Origin: CBIFVZ01 sp966185765
Lineage (GTDB): Bacteria; Pseudomonadota; Gammaproteobacteria; Enterobacterales; Enterobacteriaceae
Length of the DNA: 15,717 nucleotides
Direction of reading: 5' to 3'
Assembly: GCA_966185765.1 (NCBI GenBank)
Contig: CBIFVZ010000083.1
Location: forward strand, 1 to 15,717
In this document: positions 1 through 6,699 of the stretch, in pieces
How positions within the stretch are numbered: position 1 is the stretch's first letter
How the letters are laid out: every line of letters starts with the position of its first letter
Made by a program: the position numbers and the translations under genes
Notes under the pieces: generated by a model
What the model was told of the DNA's origin: nothing
What the model saw: only the letters and a program-made list of their open reading frames with translations
Database searches by the model: none

Positions 1-62
1 CTCTAGATTGAGTTAATCTCCATGTAGCGTTACAAGTATTACACAAAGTTTTTTCGGTTGAG
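1..62 (-). promoter_or_regulatory. lpp: lpp promoter and start of the lpp 5' leader
   Basis: Read on the minus strand, this matches the E. coli lpp (Braun lipoprotein) control region as I remember it: an A/T-rich upstream tract, CTCAAC (62-57) in the -35 area, AATACT (40-35) as the -10, and a transcript starting near position 28 with GCTACATGG. The window ends inside the 5' leader at CTCAATCTAGAG, just before the expected ribosome binding site, so the lpp coding sequence lies beyond position 1. The promoter sits downstream of pykF on the same strand, as in E. coli. The recognition is from memory, but the match is long and specific. Confidence 0.9.
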
Positions 63-239
63 AATATTTTTTTGTTGGGATTAAGCTTAAATTTGATCGT
101 TCGCTCAAAGAAGCAGCGACTTGCCACAAAAGGCATAAAAAACCAAGTGAAAACAGTATTTTTTAATCGGGTTAATCTTTGTTTTTAGCGTAAGTAGATA
201 GTAAAAAACAATTTGCTTTTTTATTGATTAAGGCCTACC
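63..239. other. AT-rich spacer between lpp promoter and pykF terminator
   Basis: A strongly A/T-rich stretch with many short A and T runs. I see no open reading frame with a ribosome binding site, no RNA gene and no clear operator here. The part nearest position 63 probably acts as the A/T-rich upstream activating region of the very strong lpp promoter; that role is inferred from E. coli. Confidence 0.5.
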
Positions 240-275
240 ACTAAAATAAAAAATGCGTCCCGAAGGACGCATTTT
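240..275 (-). terminator. Rho-independent terminator of pykF
   Basis: A perfect 11-bp inverted repeat (250-260 and 265-275) surrounds a four-base loop. On the minus strand the hairpin reads GGACGC on its 3' arm after a C(UUCG)G tetraloop, an especially stable loop, and is followed by a T-rich tail. It lies about 27 bp beyond the pykF stop codon, so it ends the pykF transcript before the lpp promoter. Confidence 0.92.
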
Positions 276-301
276 AATAATGGACTCTGTTAACGAATTT
301 A

Positions 302-1714
302 TTAAAGCACGTGAACAGAAGCGGTGTTTGTCGTGCCACTTGGCACCAGTGCACCGGAAACCATGACGACGATGTCGCCTTTACGTGCCAGACCACTTTC
401 CAGCGCGACTTCTTTACCCAGACGGTAGAAATCATCGGTAGACGCGATTTCTTTTACCAACTGCGGCACAACGCCTTTGCTCAGTACCAGCTGGCGGGCA
501 GTGACTTCGTTGGTGGTCAGCGCCAGAATGGTCGCGTTCGGGAAGTATTTGCGTACGGATTTCGCAGATTTCCCCCCCTGGGTCGCTACAACGATCAGCG
601 GCGCTTCCAGTTTCTCGGCGGTTTCAACGGCACCACGGCATACAGCTTCAGTGATGCGCAGTTTACGGCTGTCCTGCGTGTGATCCAGACGGCTGCTCAT
701 CACGCGGTCAGTACGCTCACAGATAGTGGCCATAATGGTCACTGCTTCAAGCGGGTATTTACCTTTTGCAGACTCGCCAGAGAGCATTACGGCATCAGTC
801 CCATCGAGAATAGCATTCGCTACGTCACCAGCTTCCGCGCGAGTAGGGCGCGGGTTTTTGATCATGGAGTCGAGCATCTGGGTTGCAGTGATAACCACTT
901 TGCGCGCACGAATGCATTTCTCAATCATCATCTTCTGAGCGAAGATAACTTCTTCAACCGGAATTTCTACGCCCAAGTCGCCACGTGCCACCATGATGCC
1001 GTCAGACGCTTCGAGGATTTCATCAAAGTTGTTCAGGCCTTCCTGGTTTTCGATTTTGGAGATGATCTGGATGTTTTCGCCGCCGTGCGCTTTCAGGTGT
1101 TCACGGATTTCGACAACGTCAGCGCGTTTACGGATAAAAGAGGCTGCCACAAAATCCACACCTTGCTCACAGCCGAAGATGAGATCTTTCTTGTCTTTTT
1201 CAGCCAGTGCCGGCAGTGCAATGGAAACGCCCGGCAGGTTAACACCTTTGTTTTCACCGAGGTCACCGTTATTCAGCACTTTACAGATGACCTTGTTACC
1301 TTCAATGGCAGTTACTTCCATACCAATCAGGCCGTCGTCAACCAGGACCGTGTTACCAACAACCAGATCGCTGGTGAAACCTTCATACGTTACGGCTACC
1401 GTATCGCTGTTACCGACAACGGATTTGTCGGTGGTGAAAGTAAATGTCTGGCCAGCTTTCAAAGAAACATCGTTGCCGCCTTCAAGCTTCATTGTACGGA
1501 TTTCAGGACCTTTGGTGTCCAGCAGAATAGCGGCTTTTTTACCCGTGTTCGCCATGACATCACGCAGATTTTTAATGCGCTGACCGTGCTCGTCATAGTC
1601 ACCGTGAGAGAAGTTGAGACGCATCACGTTCATGCCAGCGTCCAGCATGCGGGACAGCATCTCTTTTGATTCGGTTTTCGGGCCGATGGTGCAAACAATT
1701 TTCGTCTTTTTCAT
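302..1714 (-). CDS. pykF: Pyruvate kinase I (fructose-1,6-bisphosphate-activated)
   Basis: Cytoplasmic glycolytic enzyme converting phosphoenolpyruvate and ADP to pyruvate and ATP. The protein is 470 residues, exactly the length of E. coli PykF, and aligns without gaps as far as I can recall that sequence. Key residues sit at the known positions: R32, N34 and S36 in MRLNFSHG; K220 and E222 in ISKIENQ, where K220 is the catalytic lysine; D246 in RGDLGVE for Mg2+; and T278 in ITATQM. The C-terminal allosteric domain ends in SGALVPSGTTNTASVHVL. The reading frame stays open 23 codons upstream (to 1783), but the ATG at 1714 gives the conserved MKKTKIVCTIGP start. The gene is transcribed away from the T6SS genes and belongs to the conserved chromosome backbone. 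Confidence 0.98.
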   Translation of the reverse strand: MKKTKIVCTIGPKTESKEMLSRMLDAGMNVMRLNFSHGDYDEHGQRIKNLRDVMANTGKKAAILLDTKGPEIRTMKLEGGNDVSLKAGQTFTFTTDKSVVGNSDTVAVTYEGFTSDLVVGNTVLVDDGLIGMEVTAIEGNKVICKVLNNGDLGENKGVNLPGVSIALPALAEKDKKDLIFGCEQGVDFVAASFIRKRADVVEIREHLKAHGGENIQIISKIENQEGLNNFDEILEASDGIMVARGDLGVEIPVEEVIFAQKMMIEKCIRARKVVITATQMLDSMIKNPRPTRAEAGDVANAILDGTDAVMLSGESAKGKYPLEAVTIMATICERTDRVMSSRLDHTQDSRKLRITEAVCRGAVETAEKLEAPLIVVATQGGKSAKSVRKYFPNATILALTTNEVTARQLVLSKGVVPQLVKEIASTDDFYRLGKEVALESGLARKGDIVVMVSGALVPSGTTNTASVHVL

Positions 1715-2000
1715 GACAGTCTTAGTCTTAAGTTGTGAAGGATGGGGAAGTTGGGTTCTGGCGCACCCTGGTGGTCGTGCCAAAACCAGAATCTGTATTG
1801 CGTAAACTGAGGTGCCACACTCTCAAGGATAGGTGACAGAGATAAAGCGTGCAGAAGAATGTGCGCTGGAGGTGCAGCGAGTCGACTGGCTCTGTCCTGG
1901 GAGAAGGGTGAAGCGTAATTCAATGTGGCTGAAACCATTCAAGTTCAAACTGGGGCTAGTATAAGCCAGGTTCACCAATGAAAGAAATTAAAAACAGCAT
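1715..2000 (-). promoter_or_regulatory. pykF promoter region and long 5' leader
   Basis: On the minus strand a good -10 hexamer TATACT lies at 1963-1958. The matching -35 area is poor (TTCTTT at 17 bp spacing), which would fit a promoter that depends on other signals. Transcription would start near 1951, leaving a leader of roughly 237 nt before the pykF ATG. I saw no open reading frame or recognisable riboswitch in the leader. The -10 call is by eye; the leader length is inferred from it. Confidence 0.6.
1930..1941. promoter_or_regulatory. Cra (FruR) operator of pykF
   Basis: TGAAACCATTCA is close to the Cra half-palindrome consensus (TGAAWCGNTYCA type), and Cra repression of pykF is established in E. 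coli. The site lies just downstream of the predicted transcription start, a position that suits repression. Cra leaves its site when fructose-1-phosphate or fructose-1,6-bisphosphate is high, so pykF would be induced during glycolytic growth. Confidence 0.8.
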
Positions 2001-2146
2001 TTGAGCGTGCAGATGCGTAGTTTTGCCGCGAAATGTACCGAACAAGAGGAAAAGCACGTTTTGTGTACTCAGGGAGGTCGCGACGGCACAGGCAAAGAGA
2101 CGCGGGTTGATATACGCACGCTGCAATTCAGAGCGGTGAAAACAAG

Positions 2147-2177
2147 ATTAATATATTTGCGAATTGAATATATTAAT
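2147..2177. repeat. AT-rich perfect inverted repeat (11 bp arms)
   Basis: ATTAATATATT at 2147-2157 is mirrored exactly by AATATATTAAT at 2167-2177 around a 9-bp centre. Centre-to-centre spacing of the arms is 20 bp, about two helical turns, which would suit a dimeric or tetrameric DNA-binding protein. A 12-bp stretch including the right arm, ATATATTAATTT (2168-2179), recurs at 2505-2516. Confidence 0.75.
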
Positions 2178-2381
2178 TTGCATGCATTTATTAAATGAAT
2201 TTGAAATGGTTTGGGTTACCAGGTGGATCTTGTTTTCTAGTCTTTTAAGCCTGTTTTTTCCAGTATTTTTTATTAGTTTTGATAGTAATTTTTTTATTGT
2301 TGGCCTCGTCACTGAGTCGGTATTAAAACACTTGTCGACACTGCGAATTATCTGTATTTTATCACCAGGCCATTGAAATCT

Positions 2382-2406
2382 CAGCGTGTTGCAGCACAGC
2401 GTGCTG
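2382..2406. repeat. Short direct and inverted repeats (CAGCGTG / CAGCAC-GTGCTG)
   Basis: CAGCGTG occurs at 2382-2388 and again at 2397-2403, a 15-bp period. The same stretch contains the inverted repeat CAGCAC (2392-2397) and GTGCTG (2401-2406). It stands out as a GC-rich island within A/T-rich DNA, which makes it a candidate operator. No known consensus was recognised. Confidence 0.4.
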
Positions 2407-2504
2407 TGAGTGTGTCTTTTTGTCTGTTCTCTGGTCTGCCGCGTAGTGCTTTCGGAAATATCGTGATTCGTTTTCGAAGGTGGGATTTACTGTACTATCA
2501 CTGG

Positions 2505-2516
2505 ATATATTAATTT
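2505..2516 (+). repeat. Second copy of ATATATTAATTT near tssB
   Basis: Exact 12-bp direct repeat of 2168-2179, 337 bp further on and close to the likely tssB promoter. In A/T-rich DNA short repeats arise by chance, so a shared operator is only a possibility. Confidence 0.5.
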
Positions 2517-2530
2517 CTATTTAAAACATA

Positions 2531-2559
2531 TTGGGAAAGCATCCGAGCGCTAATATTCT
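2531..2559 (+). promoter_or_regulatory. Candidate promoter for tssB and the T6SS operon
   Basis: TTGGGA (2531-2536) and TATTCT (2554-2559) are separated by 17 bp, a fair sigma-70 arrangement that would start transcription about 55 bp before the tssB ATG. CCGAG (2543-2547) and CTCGG (2558-2562) form a small inverted repeat overlapping the -10. An alternative lies just upstream: TTTACT (2486-2491) with TATTAA (2508-2513), 16 bp apart. Neither is decisive by eye. Confidence 0.35.
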
Positions 2560-2620
2560 CGGGCGTCAGTAATCTGGCGATAGTACGTAATCAAAATAGA
2601 TTTCGTTAGGGATAGCTACT

Positions 2621-3118
2621 ATGTCACAAAGTTTTCAGTCTGAAATACCTAAGGCCCGCGTTAATATCAAGCTGGACCTGCATACGGGTGGCGCACAGAA
2701 AAAAGTTGAACTGCCGTTGAAACTGCTGGTCACTGGCGATTTCAGTAACGGGCAGGAGCAGCGTCCACTGGCCGAACGAGAAAAGGTCAATGTCGATAAA
2801 AATAACTTCGACAATGTGCTTACCGAGTTCAGTCCTTCTGTCACTCTCGCTGTACCTGATACTCTGGCCGGAGATGGCAGCGAAACCAACGTCAATCTGA
2901 CGTTTTCTTCCATGAAAGATTTTCATCCTGAGCAGGTGGCGCGTCAGCTTCCTCAGCTGCGCGCTATGTTGTCGATGCGTAATTTGCTGCGCGACCTCAA
3001 ATCCAATCTTCTCGATAACGTCACTTTCCGCAAAGAACTGGAAAACATCCTCAAAGACCCGGCGCTTAGCGACGAACTGCGTCGTGAACTTAATGCTATC
3101 GCGCCTAAAGAAGTCTGA
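2621..3118 (+). CDS. tssB: T6SS sheath subunit TssB (VipA)
   Basis: Small subunit of the contractile T6SS sheath; it pairs with TssC in the cytoplasm to form the tubule that contracts and drives the Hcp tube outwards. The 165-residue length is normal for the family. Typical features are the N-terminal stretch KARVNIKLDLHTGGAQKKVELPL followed by LLVTGDFS, the VDKNNFDNVL segment, and the helical C-terminal half (RQLPQLRAMLSMRNLLRDLKSNL) that interlocks with TssC. The ATG follows TAGGGA at 8-bp spacing. It is the first gene of the T6SS run, with tssC 29 bp downstream, and carries no sign of damage. Confidence 0.97.
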   Translation: MSQSFQSEIPKARVNIKLDLHTGGAQKKVELPLKLLVTGDFSNGQEQRPLAEREKVNVDKNNFDNVLTEFSPSVTLAVPDTLAGDGSETNVNLTFSSMKDFHPEQVARQLPQLRAMLSMRNLLRDLKSNLLDNVTFRKELENILKDPALSDELRRELNAIAPKEV

Positions 3119-3147
3119 TTCTTTTACATGGATTTTGAAGAGAGAAA

Positions 3148-4698
3148 ATGCTGATGTCTGCCAATACCGAAAATCTCGCCTCCGGGCAAAGTACGACCGT
3201 GCTCGAACAGGACGCTGCTAACGGCGTTTATGCTTCCCTGTTCAGCAAAATCAATCTGACGCCGGTCGCAGAACTGGCTGATTTAAATGCTTTTCAGGAC
3301 AATAATTCGCTGTCAGAAACCAGTGCGGACGAGCGTGTGACTGCTGCCGTTCAGGTTTTCCTGGAGCGCCTTAAGCAGTCTGGTCAAAAGGTTGAGCGTC
3401 TGGATAAAACGCTGCTCGATCACCATATTGCAGAGCTTGATCAGCAGATCAGTCGCCAGCTGGATGCGGTTATGCATCATCCCGAGTTCCAGAAAGTGGA
3501 ATCTGTCTGGCGTGGACTGAAGTTCCTGGTCGATCGCACTGATTTTCGCGCTAATGTGAAAGTTGAACTGCTGGACGTATCAAAAGAAGACCTGCGCCAG
3601 GATTTCGAAGACTGCCCGGAAGTGATTCAAAGTGGCCTGTACCGACACACCTATATCGCCGAGTACGATACCCCAGGGGGAGAACCTATTGGGGCGGTGA
3701 TATCCAACTATGAGTTTGACGCCAGCGCGCAAGATGTGGCGTTGTTGCGTAACATCTCCAAAGTATCTGCAGCTGCCCACATGCCATTTATCGGTGCGGT
3801 TGGTGCTAAATTCTTCCTTAAAGAAAACATGGAAGAAGTATCGGCCATTAAAGATATTGGTAACTATTTTGACCGCGCCGAATACATCAAATGGAAATCA
3901 TTCCGTGATACCGATGATTCCCGCTATATCGGTTTGACTATGCCGCGGGTGTTAGGGCGTCTGCCGTATGGCCCGGACACGGTACCTGTGCGTAGCTTTA
4001 ACTACGTAGAGCAGGTGAAAGGCCCCGACCATGAGAAATACCTGTGGACTAATGCCGCGTTTGCTTTCGCTGCCAACATGGTGCGCAGTTTTATCAAAAA
4101 TGGCTGGTGTGTACAGATTCGTGGGCCTCAGGCTGGTGGTGCGGTTACCGATCTTCCCATTCATCTTTACGATCTGGGGACAGGTAATCAGGTTAAAATT
4201 CCGTCTGAAGTCATGATCCCGGAAACGCGTGAGTTTGAATTCGCCAATCTGGGCTTTATCCCGCTGTCATACTATAAAAACCGTGATTATGCCTGCTTCT
4301 TCTCGGCTAACTCCGCACAAAAACCGGCTCTGTATGACACTCCTGACGCAACAGCGAACAGTCGCATTAACGCAAGGCTGCCGTATATCTTCTTGTTGTC
4401 GCGGATTGCCCATTACCTAAAGCTGATTCAGCGCGAAAACATTGGTACGACGAAAGACCGACGTTTGCTGGAACTTGAACTGAATAACTGGGTGCGCGGT
4501 CTGGTTACAGAAATGACCGATCCGGGTGACGATCTTCAGGCATCGCATCCGCTGCGTGATGCAAAAGTCGTGGTTGAGGATATTGAAGACAATCCGGGCT
4601 TTTTCCGCGTGAAGCTGTATGCCGTGCCGCACTTCCAGGTGGAGGGTATGGACGTCAATCTGTCGTTAGTCTCCCAGATGCCAAAGGCAAAAGCATAG
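3148..4698 (+). CDS. tssC: T6SS sheath subunit TssC (VipB)
   Basis: Large sheath subunit, 516 residues, forming the TssB-TssC tubule around the Hcp tube. Family hallmarks include RLKQSGQKVERLDKTLLDHH near residues 75-95, the FQKVESVWRGLKFLVDRTD block, the GAKFFLKENMEEVSAIKD region, the IGLTMPRVLGRLPYG stretch, and YKNRDYACFFSANSAQKP in the C-terminal half. The N-terminal helix of TssC is the segment ClpV recognises after contraction; a ClpV gene is present downstream. Two starts are possible: ATG at 3148 (5 bp after GAAGAG) or ATG at 3154 (better spacing to GAGAG); the difference is two residues. tssK begins 10 bp after the stop codon, so the genes are probably co-transcribed. Confidence 0.97.
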   Translation: MLMSANTENLASGQSTTVLEQDAANGVYASLFSKINLTPVAELADLNAFQDNNSLSETSADERVTAAVQVFLERLKQSGQKVERLDKTLLDHHIAELDQQISRQLDAVMHHPEFQKVESVWRGLKFLVDRTDFRANVKVELLDVSKEDLRQDFEDCPEVIQSGLYRHTYIAEYDTPGGEPIGAVISNYEFDASAQDVALLRNISKVSAAAHMPFIGAVGAKFFLKENMEEVSAIKDIGNYFDRAEYIKWKSFRDTDDSRYIGLTMPRVLGRLPYGPDTVPVRSFNYVEQVKGPDHEKYLWTNAAFAFAANMVRSFIKNGWCVQIRGPQAGGAVTDLPIHLYDLGTGNQVKIPSEVMIPETREFEFANLGFIPLSYYKNRDYACFFSANSAQKPALYDTPDATANSRINARLPYIFLLSRIAHYLKLIQRENIGTTKDRRLLELELNNWVRGLVTEMTDPGDDLQASHPLRDAKVVVEDIEDNPGFFRVKLYAVPHFQVEGMDVNLSLVSQMPKAKA

Positions 4699-4708
4699 GG
4701 AGGTGAGG

Positions 4709-6046
4709 ATGAAGATTTACCGTCCCCTGTGGACTGATGGGGCCTTCCTGGCCCCACAACAGTTCCAGCAGCAGGCGCGTTGGGACGCGTGGGTTGCGGA
4801 CTCCGTTGCAAGAATGTCGATAGCATCACCGTGGGGCGTAGTCGAGGTCGCGTTCGATCAAGGCGCGCTGGCTGTCTCACGACTGCATCCGGTGAAGATG
4901 GTAGTCAGATTCGCTGATGGCACGCTGTTTGACAGCGAGCAGGCCGACAATCTGCCGTCTGCTGTTGACCTTAGTGGACTGGACGGCCGCAATCAGGTCG
5001 ACGTTGTTCTGGCGCTGCCGCTGCTTAACGCCAGCGGCGGTAACCTTGATGATGGCGGCGAAGGCGAGCGTCCACGTCGTTGGAAGCGTGAATGGGTGTC
5101 CGTACAGGAGTTGGCAGGTTACGAACGCACGGAGCTTGCCGTATTACGCAATGCGGCAACACTGCGTTTCGCCCATCAGGAAAACGATGCCTGGTTAACT
5201 TGTCCGGTGGCACGCCTGGTGCGTAATACGCAGGGAATATGGGAATTAGATAACACATTCATCCCACCGATGCTGACGATGAGCGCCAGCCCGTGGCTAC
5301 TTGGCGCGCTGACAGAGTTGTTGCACCGCGTTCGCGCGCGTCGCCAGCGGTTGATGAATATGCGTCGTGAAAGCAACGAGCGTATGGCTGATTTTGCCGT
5401 TGCCGACGTTTCTCTCTTCTGGCTGTTGAATTCACTTAACAGCGCCGAGCCAGTGTTGCGTGAATTGCTGCAAAGCCCGGGACGACATCCTGAACTGCTG
5501 TGGCGAGAACTGGCCCGACTGGCGGGAGGCTTGTTGACCTTCTCACTCGAACGTGACGGTGATGCGATCCCGCTTTATCGCCATGAAGCACCGGAGCATG
5601 TTTTCCCTCCACTCATTACCCTTTTATTTGAACTGCTGGAAACCGGTCTGCCATCACGTGTCATCACTATCGAACTGACGCGCGAGGGCAGTTTCTGGCG
5701 CGGAGACCTTCATGATTCCAGGTTGCGCGAGGACGCTGATTTCTATCTGTCAGTGCGTTCCTCACTTCCTGCACATTTGCTTCAGACACAATTCCCTCTG
5801 CTGTGTAAAGCGGGTAGTCGTGAAGAGGTTGCCGATGTCGTGAACGTGGCGCTCAGTGGGGTGCCGCTTAAGCCGCTATCCCATGTACCGGCTGCAATCC
5901 CTCTACGTCTGGAAAACCAGTATTTCGCGCTGGAGGTAACGACAAAAGCGGGCAAAAGCATGCTGGAAGCCGGCAACTGCGCGTTTTATGTGCCGGGTTC
6001 GTTAGGTGATGTTCAGCTGGAACTGTTTGCGGTGCTGCGTACATGA
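4709..6046 (+). CDS. tssK: T6SS baseplate adaptor TssK
   Basis: TssK is a trimeric cytoplasmic protein related to phage receptor-binding proteins. It links the baseplate wedges (TssE, TssF, TssG) to the membrane complex (TssL, TssM). The N-terminal sequence MKIYRPLWTDGAFLAPQQFQQQ is typical of the family, and 445 residues is the usual length. A GTG at 4703 would add two residues, but the ATG at 4709 lies 5 bp after GGGAGG and gives the conserved N-terminus. The stop overlaps the tssL start (ATGA), so translation of the two is probably coupled. TssF and TssG, its direct baseplate partners in characterised systems, are not encoded in this window. Confidence 0.96.
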   Translation: MKIYRPLWTDGAFLAPQQFQQQARWDAWVADSVARMSIASPWGVVEVAFDQGALAVSRLHPVKMVVRFADGTLFDSEQADNLPSAVDLSGLDGRNQVDVVLALPLLNASGGNLDDGGEGERPRRWKREWVSVQELAGYERTELAVLRNAATLRFAHQENDAWLTCPVARLVRNTQGIWELDNTFIPPMLTMSASPWLLGALTELLHRVRARRQRLMNMRRESNERMADFAVADVSLFWLLNSLNSAEPVLRELLQSPGRHPELLWRELARLAGGLLTFSLERDGDAIPLYRHEAPEHVFPPLITLLFELLETGLPSRVITIELTREGSFWRGDLHDSRLREDADFYLSVRSSLPAHLLQTQFPLLCKAGSREEVADVVNVALSGVPLKPLSHVPAAIPLRLENQYFALEVTTKAGKSMLEAGNCAFYVPGSLGDVQLELFAVLRT

Positions 6047-6699
6047 ACAATAAAGACATTACAAAACAAATCGACAGTATTTTCTGGCCCACGTGGTTGA
6101 TGGTCAGTCAACTGCGTAATGGTCAGATTATTGATGATGGCGATGAGATGTATCGCCGTGCCTGTGAGTGGGTTGATAAAGCCCGACAGGAACTCAGGGA
6201 AGCCGGTTTTAGTGAAACGAGCATTGAGCATATGACCTATGCCCAATGCGCGTTGCTGGACGAAAGTGTTTTGAACCGCAAGCGTCATGACAGTGGATCG
6301 GAAAAATGGTTACTGTCGCCATTGCAGGCAAAATATTTCAATACGCTCAATGCGGGAGAGGAACTGTGGGAGCGCATTAAAGATCAGCTGCGCGCACCTG
6401 CACCGGATGTGGCGGTATTGTCCTGTTTCTACCGTGCGTTAGCTCTGGGTTTTGTTGGACGCTACCGTGAGCAGGGTGATGAGAGGCGCGAAGATATCAT
6501 GCAGGCGTTAAGTCAGCAGGTTCCGCCTTTTATCCTGACTGCCGATATACCTGTCATTGCCGCATCAACAAGGGCAGGAATTGGACGGGGGCGCTGGTGG
6601 TTTGGTTGGATTAGCGGTGCTGTCGCACTGGCGGCACTGTGGTTTTTTCTTTCAACAACATTGCAGGGTCTGGTATCTCAACTTACAGGGATGGCGTAA
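6043..6699 (+). CDS. tssL: T6SS inner-membrane protein TssL (DotU family)
   Basis: TssL is an inner-membrane component of the T6SS trans-envelope complex and contacts TssM and TssK. The protein is 218 residues: a cytoplasmic hook-shaped helical domain (about 1-180, including IDSIFWPTWLMVSQLRNG and the YAQCALLDESVL motif typical of DotU proteins), then a single C-terminal membrane helix at about 188-206 (WISGAVALAALWFFLSTT) and a short periplasmic tail. It has no peptidoglycan-binding extension; that role falls to TagL, encoded next. The start overlaps the tssK stop by four bases, and the stop TAA is followed directly by the tagL ATG. Its usual membrane partner TssM is missing from the window. 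Confidence 0.95.
   Translation: MNNKDITKQIDSIFWPTWLMVSQLRNGQIIDDGDEMYRRACEWVDKARQELREAGFSETSIEHMTYAQCALLDESVLNRKRHDSGSEKWLLSPLQAKYFNTLNAGEELWERIKDQLRAPAPDVAVLSCFYRALALGFVGRYREQGDERREDIMQALSQQVPPFILTADIPVIAASTRAGIGRGRWWFGWISGAVALAALWFFLSTTLQGLVSQLTGMA

Larger units (their letters stand above)
2001..2620. other. Non-coding control region upstream of the T6SS genes
   Basis: About 620 bp without a convincing gene. The first 140 bp are of average composition; from about 2140 the sequence is markedly A/T-rich, as is common at the edge of acquired DNA and for H-NS-silenced promoters (inference). It contains a perfect inverted repeat at 2147-2177, a further copy of its core at 2505-2516, a second repeat group near 2382-2406 and plausible sigma-70 promoter elements nearer tssB. 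A hydrophobic 64-codon ORF (2182-2376) has no ribosome binding site and is not called. I did not see a Fur box or a sigma-54 -24/-12 promoter. Confidence 0.6.

Noticed and set aside
250..275. The TGCGTCC sequence here resembles the tRNA-Val acceptor end (GTGCGTCCG), suggesting an attachment-site repeat at the other island border.
   Set aside because: The match is only seven bases and is fully explained by the pykF terminator stem, which lies on the far side of pykF from the island.
311..1669. A 452-codon open frame on the plus strand across pykF.
   Set aside because: It is antisense to a complete, highly conserved pyruvate kinase; the translated sequence resembles no family I know and the frame is open because of pykF codon usage.
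2182..2376. A 64-codon hydrophobic ORF (MHLLNEFEMVWVTRW...) upstream of tssB.
   Set aside because: No ribosome binding site before the ATG; hydrophobic residues are expected from T-rich DNA in this frame. A small membrane protein cannot be excluded, but nothing supports it.
2001..2620. Searched for a Fur box or a sigma-54 promoter, which control several T6SS clusters.
   Set aside because: No convincing match by eye to either consensus in this region.
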